6,166 bases of DNA. It comes from Crocinitomicaceae bacterium. Its GTDB lineage: Bacteria; Bacteroidota; Bacteroidia; Flavobacteriales_D; Crocinitomicaceae. The stretch spans positions 1 through 6,166 of the forward strand of contig DORI01000279.1 of the NCBI GenBank assembly GCA_003512365.1, in the 5' to 3' direction. A program made the position numbers and the translations under genes. Positions 1-6,166 of this stretch are shown one piece after another (position 1 is the stretch's first letter; every line of letters begins with the position of its first letter). The notes under the pieces are model-generated. The model worked only from the letters and a program-made list of their open reading frames with translations. It ran no database searches and was not told where the DNA came from.

Positions 1-332
1 TAGTCGCTCTACCCCTAACGGAAATTGTATCAGAAAATGACTTTTTTGATTACGATGCAAAGTACAATGGCAAATCTCAAGAAATTACACCGGCCCGAAT
101 TTCAGACGAAAACAAAAATAAAATTCAAACGAGTGCGAAAGAAATTTACGAATTACTAAATCTTAAATGTATAGCGAGAATTGACTTCATGTTAGTAGAA
201 GATATCCCTTACGTTATAGAAGTGAACACAACACCTGGTTTTTCTGATGCCTCAATTGTTCCTAAAATGCTAAAGACAGCTAATATTTCAGTTGGTGAAT
301 TTTGGAGTCAGATTTTAAAAACCGAGCTTTAA
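1..332 (+). CDS. ddl: D-alanine--D-alanine ligase, C-terminal part (5' end outside window)
   Basis: This is the last 109 residues of an ATP-grasp ligase that joins two D-alanines in the cytoplasm for the peptidoglycan pentapeptide. Complete codons start at base 3 and TAA is at 330-332. The fragment carries the family signatures in order. FFDYDAKY (fragment residues 14-21) holds the active-site Lys-Tyr pair and is followed by EITPARIS. RIDFML (59-64) contains a metal-binding Asp. IEVNTTPGFSDASIVP (72-87) contains Glu73 and Asn75, which match the Mg-binding Glu270/Asn272 of E. coli DdlB, and Ser84, which matches Ser281. All key C-terminal residues visible here are present, so the enzyme is probably active. 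Its last 4 bases overlap the end of the opposing dacB gene. The family is about 300-370 residues long, so roughly two thirds lies to the left. The identification is very secure; the N-terminal half cannot be judged. Confidence 0.96.
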   Translation, partial: VALPLTEIVSENDFFDYDAKYNGKSQEITPARISDENKNKIQTSAKEIYELLNLKCIARIDFMLVEDIPYVIEVNTTPGFSDASIVPKMLKTANISVGEFWSQILKTEL

Positions 333-1807
333 TATTGAGCCATTGCATTTAAAACCTTTTCCATCCTATCTACAATTTGTGTAGAACTACAGGTAAAATT
401 ATTCACCGTAATGGCAAAAGCGAGTTTTTTACCGGTTGAACTTTCAACGTATCCGGCATAAGACTTCACACCGTTAATTGTTCCACTTTTGGCAATGATT
501 TTACCTTCTCCAGCCTGCCCTTTACATAAATTTCTCAAGGTTCCGCTCACTCCAGCAATAGGCAACGTTCTTTTAAAGGCTTCCGCATTCGTCGATTTCG
601 ACATGTAGGTAAGTAAACTCGTGAAATGTGTCGCACTAATTGCATTGGACCGCGACAAACCACTCCCATCTTGCAAAACAAGTCCTTTTGTGTCTATATT
701 TTTCTGTAAGAATTTTTCTATTTGAGTCAATGAAGAAGTTGTTCGACCATCTCCTGTAAAATGAAATCCTATTTGATTTAATAGTCCTTCAGCAAAAAGA
801 TTTACACTTTTTAAATTGGTCCAATAAGCAACTTCTTCCACTGTTTTTCCAAAATGTTCCATGACAAGAGTCATTTTAGTATAATCGCGATTTGAGAATG
901 TAGAATTTGTACGCACCCCTTTATAACCATCTTCAACCTGAATACCTGCTTTAGCTAATGCTTTAAAGAGCTCCAAGGCCAATTGAAATTCAGGATCTGG
1001 CATACTTCCTTTCACTTCAAATGAAGATTGGTTAGCCGGTAGTTTCCCCTCAGCCGATCTGTCAAGAGAAAAAGGAGCGCCATATAAATAAGAATTATCG
1101 CCGCTCACACTTGCAGCGTACACATTGTTTTTATAATGTAAACCAGGTACCTCAGGGTAAACGGAAACAATTGCGGATTTGCTTCCTGGTGAAAAAGTTT
1201 TGAAATTAACCTTGACTAAGTTGTCGTAAAAATTTAACCCTCTCGCTGGAGCGCCGTAATAATTACCAATGTCATTCCAATCCCAACCATCCGGTACACC
1301 TGAATATCCAAATTCAGAACCATCAGCAATTAATGATCCTTCGATGAATTTTATACCGAGTTTTTTGAGTGAATCCACCCAAGAAGTCAGAAAATCAAGC
1401 TCCGTTCCCTGATCGCTGAAGTATTTACTTCCAAGACTTACATCGCCTCCACCTCGAATAAATAAATTCCCTTTTAAAATACCATCCTCATTGATTTTTC
1501 CATCGATGTAAATACGCGTGCTAGGTCTGTGCTGAGCCCCTAATAGCTCAAAAGCTGCTGCAGTTGAGAACAATTTGGTAGTAGATGCGCTGGTGATTGC
1601 CAAATTAGGCTGATATGCTGCGATTTCTTTGCCGTTTTCCAAATTGATTACTTGAAACGAAATTGCGGCACTTCTGTTAACAGGGTCTTTCACAAAGTTC
1701 GATAGGGCCTGCTGTATTGAATTTTGTGCTTCAATATTGATATTTAGCACTAAAAAGAATAGAAATAAAATGTAATTTTGCATCGTTTTCATACCGTCTA
1801 AGTTCAC
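329..1807 (-). CDS. dacB: PBP4-type D-alanyl-D-alanine carboxypeptidase/endopeptidase (peptidase S13 family)
   Basis: A periplasmic serine penicillin-binding protein of the low-molecular-mass class C (PBP4/DacB, S13) family. It trims the terminal D-Ala of peptidoglycan stems and/or cleaves D-Ala-mDAP cross-links. All three catalytic motifs are present: SxxK as STTK (residues 75-78), SxN as SVN (334-336) and KSG (440-442). The ~255-residue spacing between the first two motifs is diagnostic for the PBP4 family, and 492 aa is its usual length. DGSGLSR (380-386) is another typical motif. The longest frame starts with GTG (1805-1807), but an in-frame ATG at 1790-1792 (residue 6, MKTMQNYILFLFF) gives a cleaner signal peptide: short basic start, hydrophobic core, likely cleavage after IEA before Gln28. 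I prefer that ATG, giving 487 aa. Neither start has a Shine-Dalgarno sequence. The mature part has only two cysteines (428, 473). The gene is convergent with ddl and divergent from the polysaccharide genes. Carboxypeptidase versus endopeptidase activity cannot be told from sequence. Confidence 0.95.
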   Translation of the reverse strand: MNLDGMKTMQNYILFLFFLVLNINIEAQNSIQQALSNFVKDPVNRSAAISFQVINLENGKEIAAYQPNLAITSASTTKLFSTAAAFELLGAQHRPSTRIYIDGKINEDGILKGNLFIRGGGDVSLGSKYFSDQGTELDFLTSWVDSLKKLGIKFIEGSLIADGSEFGYSGVPDGWDWNDIGNYYGAPARGLNFYDNLVKVNFKTFSPGSKSAIVSVYPEVPGLHYKNNVYAASVSGDNSYLYGAPFSLDRSAEGKLPANQSSFEVKGSMPDPEFQLALELFKALAKAGIQVEDGYKGVRTNSTFSNRDYTKMTLVMEHFGKTVEEVAYWTNLKSVNLFAEGLLNQIGFHFTGDGRTTSSLTQIEKFLQKNIDTKGLVLQDGSGLSRSNAISATHFTSLLTYMSKSTNAEAFKRTLPIAGVSGTLRNLCKGQAGEGKIIAKSGTINGVKSYAGYVESSTGKKLAFAITVNNFTCSSTQIVDRMEKVLNAMAQY

Positions 1808-1891
1808 TTAAAATTTGTTCTTAACGAGGATTAAAACAAATGAGTTATGAATAGTGAACTATTAAAAACTCAATAATTATACCGTAGTCGA
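1808..1891. promoter_or_regulatory. Divergent intergenic region between dacB and the polysaccharide operon
   Basis: This 84-bp AT-rich gap is the only non-coding stretch of any size in the window. It must hold, or lie very near, the starts of transcription for dacB (leftward) and for the glycosyltransferase-led gene run (rightward). I looked for the Bacteroidota sigma-factor -7 box (TAnnTTTG) on both strands and found no exact copy. The nearest is TAAAATTTG on the + strand at 1809-1817, which has one extra base in the spacer and no clear -33 element. The region contains the centred inverted repeat listed separately. The role is inferred from gene layout; no promoter position is claimed. Confidence 0.5.
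1841..1872. repeat. 32-bp imperfect inverted repeat, candidate operator
   Basis: Two nested palindromes share one centre (between 1856 and 1857). The outer arms are TGAGTT (1841-1846) and AACTCA (1867-1872). The inner arms are ATAGT (1851-1855) and ACTAT (1858-1862) around a GA centre. Thirteen of 16 arm positions are complementary. The inner loop of 2 bases is too tight for a good RNA hairpin, and no T-run follows on either strand, so a terminator is unlikely. A site for a dimeric regulator between the divergent genes fits better. This is inferred from symmetry alone, and AT-rich DNA yields partial palindromes by chance. Confidence 0.35.
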
Positions 1892-3076
1892 ATGCAGCGT
1901 CGAAAAATTAAGGTGTTAAGAATCATTAACCGGTTCAATATCGGTGGACCTACTTATAATGCTACCTTTTTATCAAAGTTTTTATCCGACGACTTTGAAA
2001 CCTTACTTATTGGAGGGTTACCTGAGGAGGGAGAATCTGATTCGCTTCACATTCCGCGTAGTTATGGTTTAGAACCTTTGCTGATTCCTGAATTAAAAAG
2101 GCAGCCGAACTTTTTTAGTGACAGAAAAGCATTGAAAAAAATTAAAGAGATAATACGAGAATTTAATCCAGATATCGTTCATACGCATGCCTCAAAGGCG
2201 GGTGCTTTAGGACGAAAAGCAGCCATCGACTGTAAGGTGCCCGTTATTGTCCACACCTTTCACGGACATGTGTTCCACTCCTATTTCGGAAGCTTTAAAA
2301 CACATATCTTTAAATTAATAGAACGCCGACTTGCGGCAAAAACAAATGGTATAATTGCCATATCAGCACTTCAGAAAAAAGAACTTTGCGAGCAGTACAG
2401 AATCGCGCCAGAAAATAAAACAACGGTGATTCCTCTTGGGTTTGATTTGCAAAAATTTCAAGTACACCAACAAATAAAACGAGCAAAAACGAGACAAGAA
2501 TTTGGAATTCATGATGATGAAGTGGCTATAGCCATTATTGGGCGCTTATCTCCTGTGAAAAATCATTCGTTTTTCATTGATGTAATTGCCAATCTGCATG
2601 CAAGAACGACAAAAAAAATAAAAGTATTCATTGTGGGTGACGGCGAAGAACGAGATAGGATTCAACAAAAAATAGAAGTATTGTGCCCCACTGCTCCCAT
2701 ATTATTTACTTCTTGGATAAAAGATATTTCTTCATTCAATCCAGGAATGGACATCATCTGTCTTACCTCCCATAACGAAGGAACACCTGTGAGTTTAATA
2801 GAAGCACAAGCTTGCAATGTTGCTGTTTTAAGCACCGACGTAGGAGGCGTTAGGGATATTGTAGAAGACGGATATACCGGGTACATTTGTCCACCCAATA
2901 ATCTTGAAAATTACACAAATAAACTCCAAGAACTAGTGGAAAATGAAAAAATTCGAAATAAAATGTCACAAAATGGATGGTCCTTCGTAGAACATAAATT
3001 TGGTTACCTGAGGTTAGTTGGTGATACTGAAAAATTTTATAAGGCCCAACTGAAAAGGTTAGAGAAACAATACTAA
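1892..3076 (+). CDS. Glycosyltransferase family 4 (GT-B fold) of a polysaccharide locus
   Basis: A cytoplasmic or membrane-associated retaining glycosyltransferase that would move a sugar from a nucleotide-sugar donor onto a growing lipid-linked glycan. The N-terminal (acceptor) half begins with KVLRIINRFNIGGP (7-20), the usual first strand and Gly-rich loop. It continues through DIVHTHASKAGALGR (94-108) and VHTFHGHVFH (120-129). The C-terminal (donor) half has GRLSPVKNH (217-225, with the phosphate-contacting Arg/Lys pair), FIVGDG (246-251) and the EX7E motif Glu296-Glu304 in NEGTPVSLIEAQA. The last is followed by STDVGGVRDIVEDGYTGYI (314-332, nucleotide-sugar site). At 394 aa it is full length. 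The ATG at 1892 has no Shine-Dalgarno sequence, as is usual in Bacteroidota, but the protein begins right at the first core strand, which supports this start. It leads an apparent operon, 5 bp ahead of the export lipoprotein. The donor, acceptor and linkage cannot be read from sequence. Confidence 0.93.
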   Translation: MQRRKIKVLRIINRFNIGGPTYNATFLSKFLSDDFETLLIGGLPEEGESDSLHIPRSYGLEPLLIPELKRQPNFFSDRKALKKIKEIIREFNPDIVHTHASKAGALGRKAAIDCKVPVIVHTFHGHVFHSYFGSFKTHIFKLIERRLAAKTNGIIAISALQKKELCEQYRIAPENKTTVIPLGFDLQKFQVHQQIKRAKTRQEFGIHDDEVAIAIIGRLSPVKNHSFFIDVIANLHARTTKKIKVFIVGDGEERDRIQQKIEVLCPTAPILFTSWIKDISSFNPGMDIICLTSHNEGTPVSLIEAQACNVAVLSTDVGGVRDIVEDGYTGYICPPNNLENYTNKLQELVENEKIRNKMSQNGWSFVEHKFGYLRLVGDTEKFYKAQLKRLEKQY

Positions 3077-3081
3077 ATAGA

Positions 3082-3846
3082 ATGCGAATATTTACAATAT
3101 TAATTTTAATACTCCCCGTGTTTTTTTCTTGTAGAACACTCAATTCTAACGCTTTATTTCAAATTCCAGCCGGAGAGGAGTTTATCTACGATAGCCTTCC
3201 GTTAAAACCAAAAGAGGATTACAAAATTGGTCCAGGAGATCGTTTTAGTTTTGTTTTTGCTTCTAATAATGGTGAAAGGTTTATAAATGGGATATCAGGT
3301 TTCAATGATGGTGAAAACAACTCATTTGCGAGACAAAATAATATTAATGATTATCTTGTTCGGCAAGACGGAACCGCTGAAATACCAATTATTGGAACCT
3401 ATCCAGTGGCAGGACTTACCGTAATACAATTTGAAGATTCACTGGTCAAAATCCTTTCGAAAACCTTTAAAAATCCATTTGTTCAGATTAGAGTTACCAA
3501 CCAGAGAGTTATAATTTTTCCAGGAAGAGGACAAGCAAAAGTTGTTTACCTTCAAAACGTCAACACAACACTACTTGAAGCTATTGCACTTTCAGGAGGG
3601 ATCGCAAATGACGGCAAAGCATATTCCATCAAATTAATGAGAAAAAAACCGTCAGGTAAACGAGAAATCTACAAAATAGATTTATCAACAATTCATGGAA
3701 TGCGAGAGGCGGAAATGATTGTTCAATGCAACGATTATATTTATATTGATTATATTCCAAGGTATGCATCGACAATTCTAGATAGAATAGGGCCGTGGCT
3801 TGGGATAATTACTACATCCATGGCAGTTATTGCAATTTTTAGATAA
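3082..3846 (+). CDS. wza: Wza-type polysaccharide biosynthesis/export lipoprotein
   Basis: An outer-membrane auxiliary (OPX) protein expected to form the exit channel for capsule or exopolysaccharide, working with the Wzc-like protein encoded next. The N-terminus is a lipoprotein signal: a short basic start, a hydrophobic run (residues 3-15) and a lipobox ending at Cys17 (FFSC). The poly_export domain starts with DYKIGPGDRFSFVF (46-59). After a ~30-residue Asn/Gly-rich stretch (61-90) it continues with YLVRQDGTAEIPIIGTYPVAGLTV (91-114), and VQIRVTN at 134-140. One SLBB-like unit follows (about 142-224): VYLQNVNTTLLEAIALSGGI, a Lys/Arg-rich hairpin, then MIVQCNDYIYI. The C-terminus (IGPWLGIITTSMAVIAIF, 236-253) is hydrophobic and could be the outer-membrane helix. 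At 254 aa it is shorter than E. coli Wza (~380 aa), with one SLBB unit instead of two. It lies 5 bp after the glycosyltransferase and 10 bp before the kinase, so the three are surely co-transcribed. The symbol denotes the family, not proven orthology. Confidence 0.93.
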   Translation: MRIFTILILILPVFFSCRTLNSNALFQIPAGEEFIYDSLPLKPKEDYKIGPGDRFSFVFASNNGERFINGISGFNDGENNSFARQNNINDYLVRQDGTAEIPIIGTYPVAGLTVIQFEDSLVKILSKTFKNPFVQIRVTNQRVIIFPGRGQAKVVYLQNVNTTLLEAIALSGGIANDGKAYSIKLMRKKPSGKREIYKIDLSTIHGMREAEMIVQCNDYIYIDYIPRYASTILDRIGPWLGIITTSMAVIAIFR

Positions 3847-3856
3847 AATTTAAATT

Positions 3857-6166
3857 ATGTCAACAGGCCCAATAAAAAAAAGAGTACTAAACAAAGAGTT
3901 TAATCCTCTTATATTAGAGGAAATATTGAAAAGACATTGGAGGGCACCTATTTTTTACTCAACCATATTTTTGATCTTTGCCTACTTATACATAAGATAT
4001 TCAGTTCCTATTTACCAAACGAAAGCTCTTGTTCAAGTTGTAGAGGAAAATAAAACACGTGACATTCTTGGAAAGGATGCACTAAATGTAGAAAAAGCAC
4101 TGAACCTTAATCAAGAAGTAGAACTATTACGTTCTGAATTATTGATAAATAAGGTTATCGAAAAATTGGGTATTCACACAAACCTATATTCAAAAGGGAC
4201 CATCCTTACTCAAAATTTATACAGAGAAACAGGATTCTCTCTTATGGTATATTCATTAAATGATTCTAGTCTTTGCGGAACTGAAATGCATGTATCTGTA
4301 GAAAATGACCTTATATTAATTGATTACGAAAAAAGTGGAGCGAAAAATAAGCTAAAATTAAAACCGAACAGTAGATTTAAAAATCCGCAATTCGATATAA
4401 TGTTTAAAGTTAAGAATATTGATGAATTAAAAGAACATTGCGCTGAAAATGAAGTATATTTTGAATTTATTCAGAGGGAAAAATTAATAGAAGAGATCAA
4501 AGAAAAGTTGACAGTTATTGCCGTAAATCCTGAAGCAAAGACTATTGAAATCACTTATGAAAATTCTAATGCCAAATTGTCATACGATATTACAAAAACT
4601 TTAATAGAACAATATTTATTTTTTCAAGAAGAAATGAATATTAAAAATGCTAAAAAAACTATCGATTTCATTGATTATCAGTTGGATTCCTTATCCAGAG
4701 TTTTAGAAATTTCAAAGGAAGATTTGGCGAATTTTCAAAAAAGAGAAAGGTTGCCGAATATCGAAAAAATTGGAGATAACTTGTCTGAAAACCTAACAAA
4801 TTATTCGAAGGTTATTTTGGAGCTTGAAGAGGAATTAAGCACTCTATATTTAGTTCAAGGTAAGTTAACAAGTAATCCGAATCGTTTAGATATTTACAAA
4901 GTAATACCTGAAATGATTGGTAAGAAGAGTTTTGAAGGCGCCGTGATTCGTCAGATAGAGGAACTTAATGATCTTTTGGAAAAAAAGGAGGAATTATTAA
5001 AAGATGTTACACTTGAAAATGAAGCTATTAAAAGAATAGAAATTAAAATTCAAAATAAGATTTCCAATATACGAAGGAGTATGAAAGTCATTGAAGATCG
5101 AATTAAATCTGATAAACTCATATACTCAAGAAAATTAGGCGAAACTGAACAAGAATATTTCAATCTTCCAACCAAATCTATGGAATTACAACGTCTTCAA
5201 TATATTCAAGATTTAAATAACAAATATTTCACCCTATTTACAGAAAAAAAGGTAGCCCTAGAACTGAGTAATGCAGGATATTCTTCTTCAACGCGCGTAT
5301 TAACCCCACCAAAAGTTCCAACTTCACCGATTAGTCCAAGAACTAATCTTATCTATGGCTTAGCGCTCGTACTTTGTATTTTTTGTGGTCTCAGTATAAT
5401 GATTTGGCGTTATTTGACATACAATGATATTATAAACTCAAATGATTTACAAAATATATTGCCTCCTCAAGTTTCCTTCCTAGGAATTGTTCCGCTACAC
5501 AAGAAAAAAATGAAATTTTCTCAAATCGTTGTTAATGAGTCATCAAAATCGAGAATGGCTGAAGCGATCCGTACAATTCGATCTAACATGAGTTTTGTCA
5601 AAAAGGACGCAAAAGTGATAGCTATTTCCTCTTCAATTTCCGGTGAAGGTAAAACGTTTGTAATGTTAAATTTAGCAGGCTTAATTGCGGCAAATGGTAA
5701 ACGTACAATTTTAATAGACCTGGATTTACGAAAACCTAAAGTTCATGTTGGTTTTAATGCAGAAAACATTATAGGTATGAGCAACGTCATCTCTGGATTA
5801 AATATTCTTGACGAAGTTATTAATAAATCGGAATTTCCCAATTTAGATTTTATCTCTGCAGGACCTAACCCTCCAAACCCGTCTGAGCTTATTCAAAGCG
5901 ATAAACTTAAAGAAATAATTGAAGAATTGAAAAAAAGGTACGATATTGTCATGATTGATAACCCTCCGGTGGGAATAGTGTCAGATGGAGTTGAAATACT
6001 TGCAAATGCAGATATTCCCATATATGTATTTAAAGCTAATTACTCACAAAGGATATTTATACAACGTGTAGAGGAGTTAGTTAAAGTACAGAAAATTGAA
6101 AATTTAAATGTAATTCTAAATGGAGTTAAAACCGGTAGGTCGTTTTATGGATACGGTTATGGTTAT
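3857..6166 (+). CDS. wzc: Wzc-type polysaccharide co-polymerase fused to a BY-kinase (3' end outside window)
   Basis: An inner-membrane chain-length regulator and bacterial tyrosine autokinase controlling polymerisation and export. The frame is open for 770 codons from ATG 3857 to the window edge. TM1 lies at about 31-48, followed by the Wzz-type motif LRSELLINKVIEKLG (91-105). A large periplasmic part follows, with a long Lys/Glu-rich coiled-coil (about 260-435), then PTKSMELQRLQ (438-448) and a Pro-rich segment (484-494) leading into TM2 (498-517). The cytoplasmic kinase has the oligomerisation motif EX2RX2R (Glu569, Arg572, Arg575) and Walker A SISGEGKT (593-600, Lys599). Walker A' is ILIDLDLRKP (618-627, Asp621/Asp623) and Walker B is IVMIDNPP (697-704, Asp701). 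The last residues are a tyrosine cluster, Tyr764, 766, 768 and 770 alternating with Gly, the usual autophosphorylation tail; only its start is seen. Ser595 replaces the Pro often found before GEGK. The start ATG follows the export gene by 10 bp without a Shine-Dalgarno sequence. The coiled-coil DNA is very AT-rich (12/60 GC at 4621-4680). Confidence 0.95.
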   Translation, partial: MSTGPIKKRVLNKEFNPLILEEILKRHWRAPIFYSTIFLIFAYLYIRYSVPIYQTKALVQVVEENKTRDILGKDALNVEKALNLNQEVELLRSELLINKVIEKLGIHTNLYSKGTILTQNLYRETGFSLMVYSLNDSSLCGTEMHVSVENDLILIDYEKSGAKNKLKLKPNSRFKNPQFDIMFKVKNIDELKEHCAENEVYFEFIQREKLIEEIKEKLTVIAVNPEAKTIEITYENSNAKLSYDITKTLIEQYLFFQEEMNIKNAKKTIDFIDYQLDSLSRVLEISKEDLANFQKRERLPNIEKIGDNLSENLTNYSKVILELEEELSTLYLVQGKLTSNPNRLDIYKVIPEMIGKKSFEGAVIRQIEELNDLLEKKEELLKDVTLENEAIKRIEIKIQNKISNIRRSMKVIEDRIKSDKLIYSRKLGETEQEYFNLPTKSMELQRLQYIQDLNNKYFTLFTEKKVALELSNAGYSSSTRVLTPPKVPTSPISPRTNLIYGLALVLCIFCGLSIMIWRYLTYNDIINSNDLQNILPPQVSFLGIVPLHKKKMKFSQIVVNESSKSRMAEAIRTIRSNMSFVKKDAKVIAISSSISGEGKTFVMLNLAGLIAANGKRTILIDLDLRKPKVHVGFNAENIIGMSNVISGLNILDEVINKSEFPNLDFISAGPNPPNPSELIQSDKLKEIIEELKKRYDIVMIDNPPVGIVSDGVEILANADIPIYVFKANYSQRIFIQRVEELVKVQKIENLNVILNGVKTGRSFYGYGYGY

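Noticed and set aside
1841..1872. The intergenic inverted repeat as a Rho-independent terminator
   Set aside because: No gene ends here (both flanking genes start here), the stem is AT-rich with mismatches and a 2-base loop, and no T-run follows on either strand.
1876..1881. TATAAT hexamer on the - strand, like an E. coli -10 box for dacB
   Set aside because: Bacteroidota primary sigma factors use a TAnnTTTG -7 box, not TATAAT. No matching upstream element is seen, and such hexamers are common in AT-rich DNA.
2662..2898. 78-codon open frame on the - strand
   Set aside because: It lies wholly inside the glycosyltransferase gene, opposite its conserved EX7E region, and its product shows no recognisable domain. 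It is a shadow of the real coding frame.
2850..3143. 97-codon open frame on the - strand
   Set aside because: It covers the end of the glycosyltransferase and the signal peptide of the export lipoprotein on the other strand. The two + strand genes explain this DNA fully, and the product resembles nothing known.
3874..3881. Run of eight A in codons 6-9 of the kinase gene, a possible phase-variation or slippage site
   Set aside because: An equal run of eight A lies mid-gene in the glycosyltransferase (2611-2618) and other A-runs occur nearby, so it is background for this composition. The frame is intact.
1..6166. tRNA, rRNA, CRISPR, transposase or phage genes
   Set aside because: Nearly all of the sequence is occupied by five recognisable protein genes. 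No regularly spaced repeats, transposase-like frames or structured RNA were seen by eye.

Overview
The window looks like a chromosomal piece of a Bacteroidota (Bacteroidetes) bacterium, probably Flavobacteriia-like. The grounds are low GC (most 60-base rows I counted by hand fall between 20 and 40% GC), start codons without Shine-Dalgarno sequences, a signal peptide ending in Ala-Gln, and the Bacteroidota style of the polysaccharide export proteins. This placement is an inference from sequence character, not from a database match.

The left third (1-1807) is cell-wall metabolism. The 3' end of a D-alanine--D-alanine ligase gene (ddl, + strand) runs tail-to-tail, with a 4-bp overlap, into a complete PBP4-type D-alanyl-D-alanine carboxypeptidase/endopeptidase gene (dacB, - strand). 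One enzyme makes the D-Ala-D-Ala dipeptide of the peptidoglycan precursor. The other cleaves D-Ala-D-Ala ends or D-Ala cross-links in the periplasm.

An 84-bp divergent gap (1808-1891) separates dacB from a + strand run of three tightly packed genes that continues past the right edge. These are a GT4-type glycosyltransferase (1892-3076), a Wza-type outer-membrane polysaccharide export lipoprotein (3082-3846, 5-bp gap) and a Wzc-type fused chain-length regulator/BY-kinase (3857 to the window end, 10-bp gap). The gap holds a 32-bp imperfect inverted repeat that may be an operator. No convincing promoter motif was found.

The right two thirds therefore read as the start of an exopolysaccharide or capsule locus. 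The glycosyltransferase adds a sugar to the lipid-linked repeat unit or chain. The Wzc-like protein controls polymerisation and export from the inner membrane through phosphorylation of its C-terminal tyrosines. The Wza-like lipoprotein forms the exit channel. A flippase, a polymerase, an initiating sugar-phosphate transferase and a tyrosine phosphatase would be expected further right but are not in the window.

I found no RNA gene, CRISPR array, insertion sequence or clearly new system. All genes belong to recognisable families. The points of interest are the shared regulatory gap, the gene order, the wall/exopolysaccharide boundary and details of the kinase and export protein.
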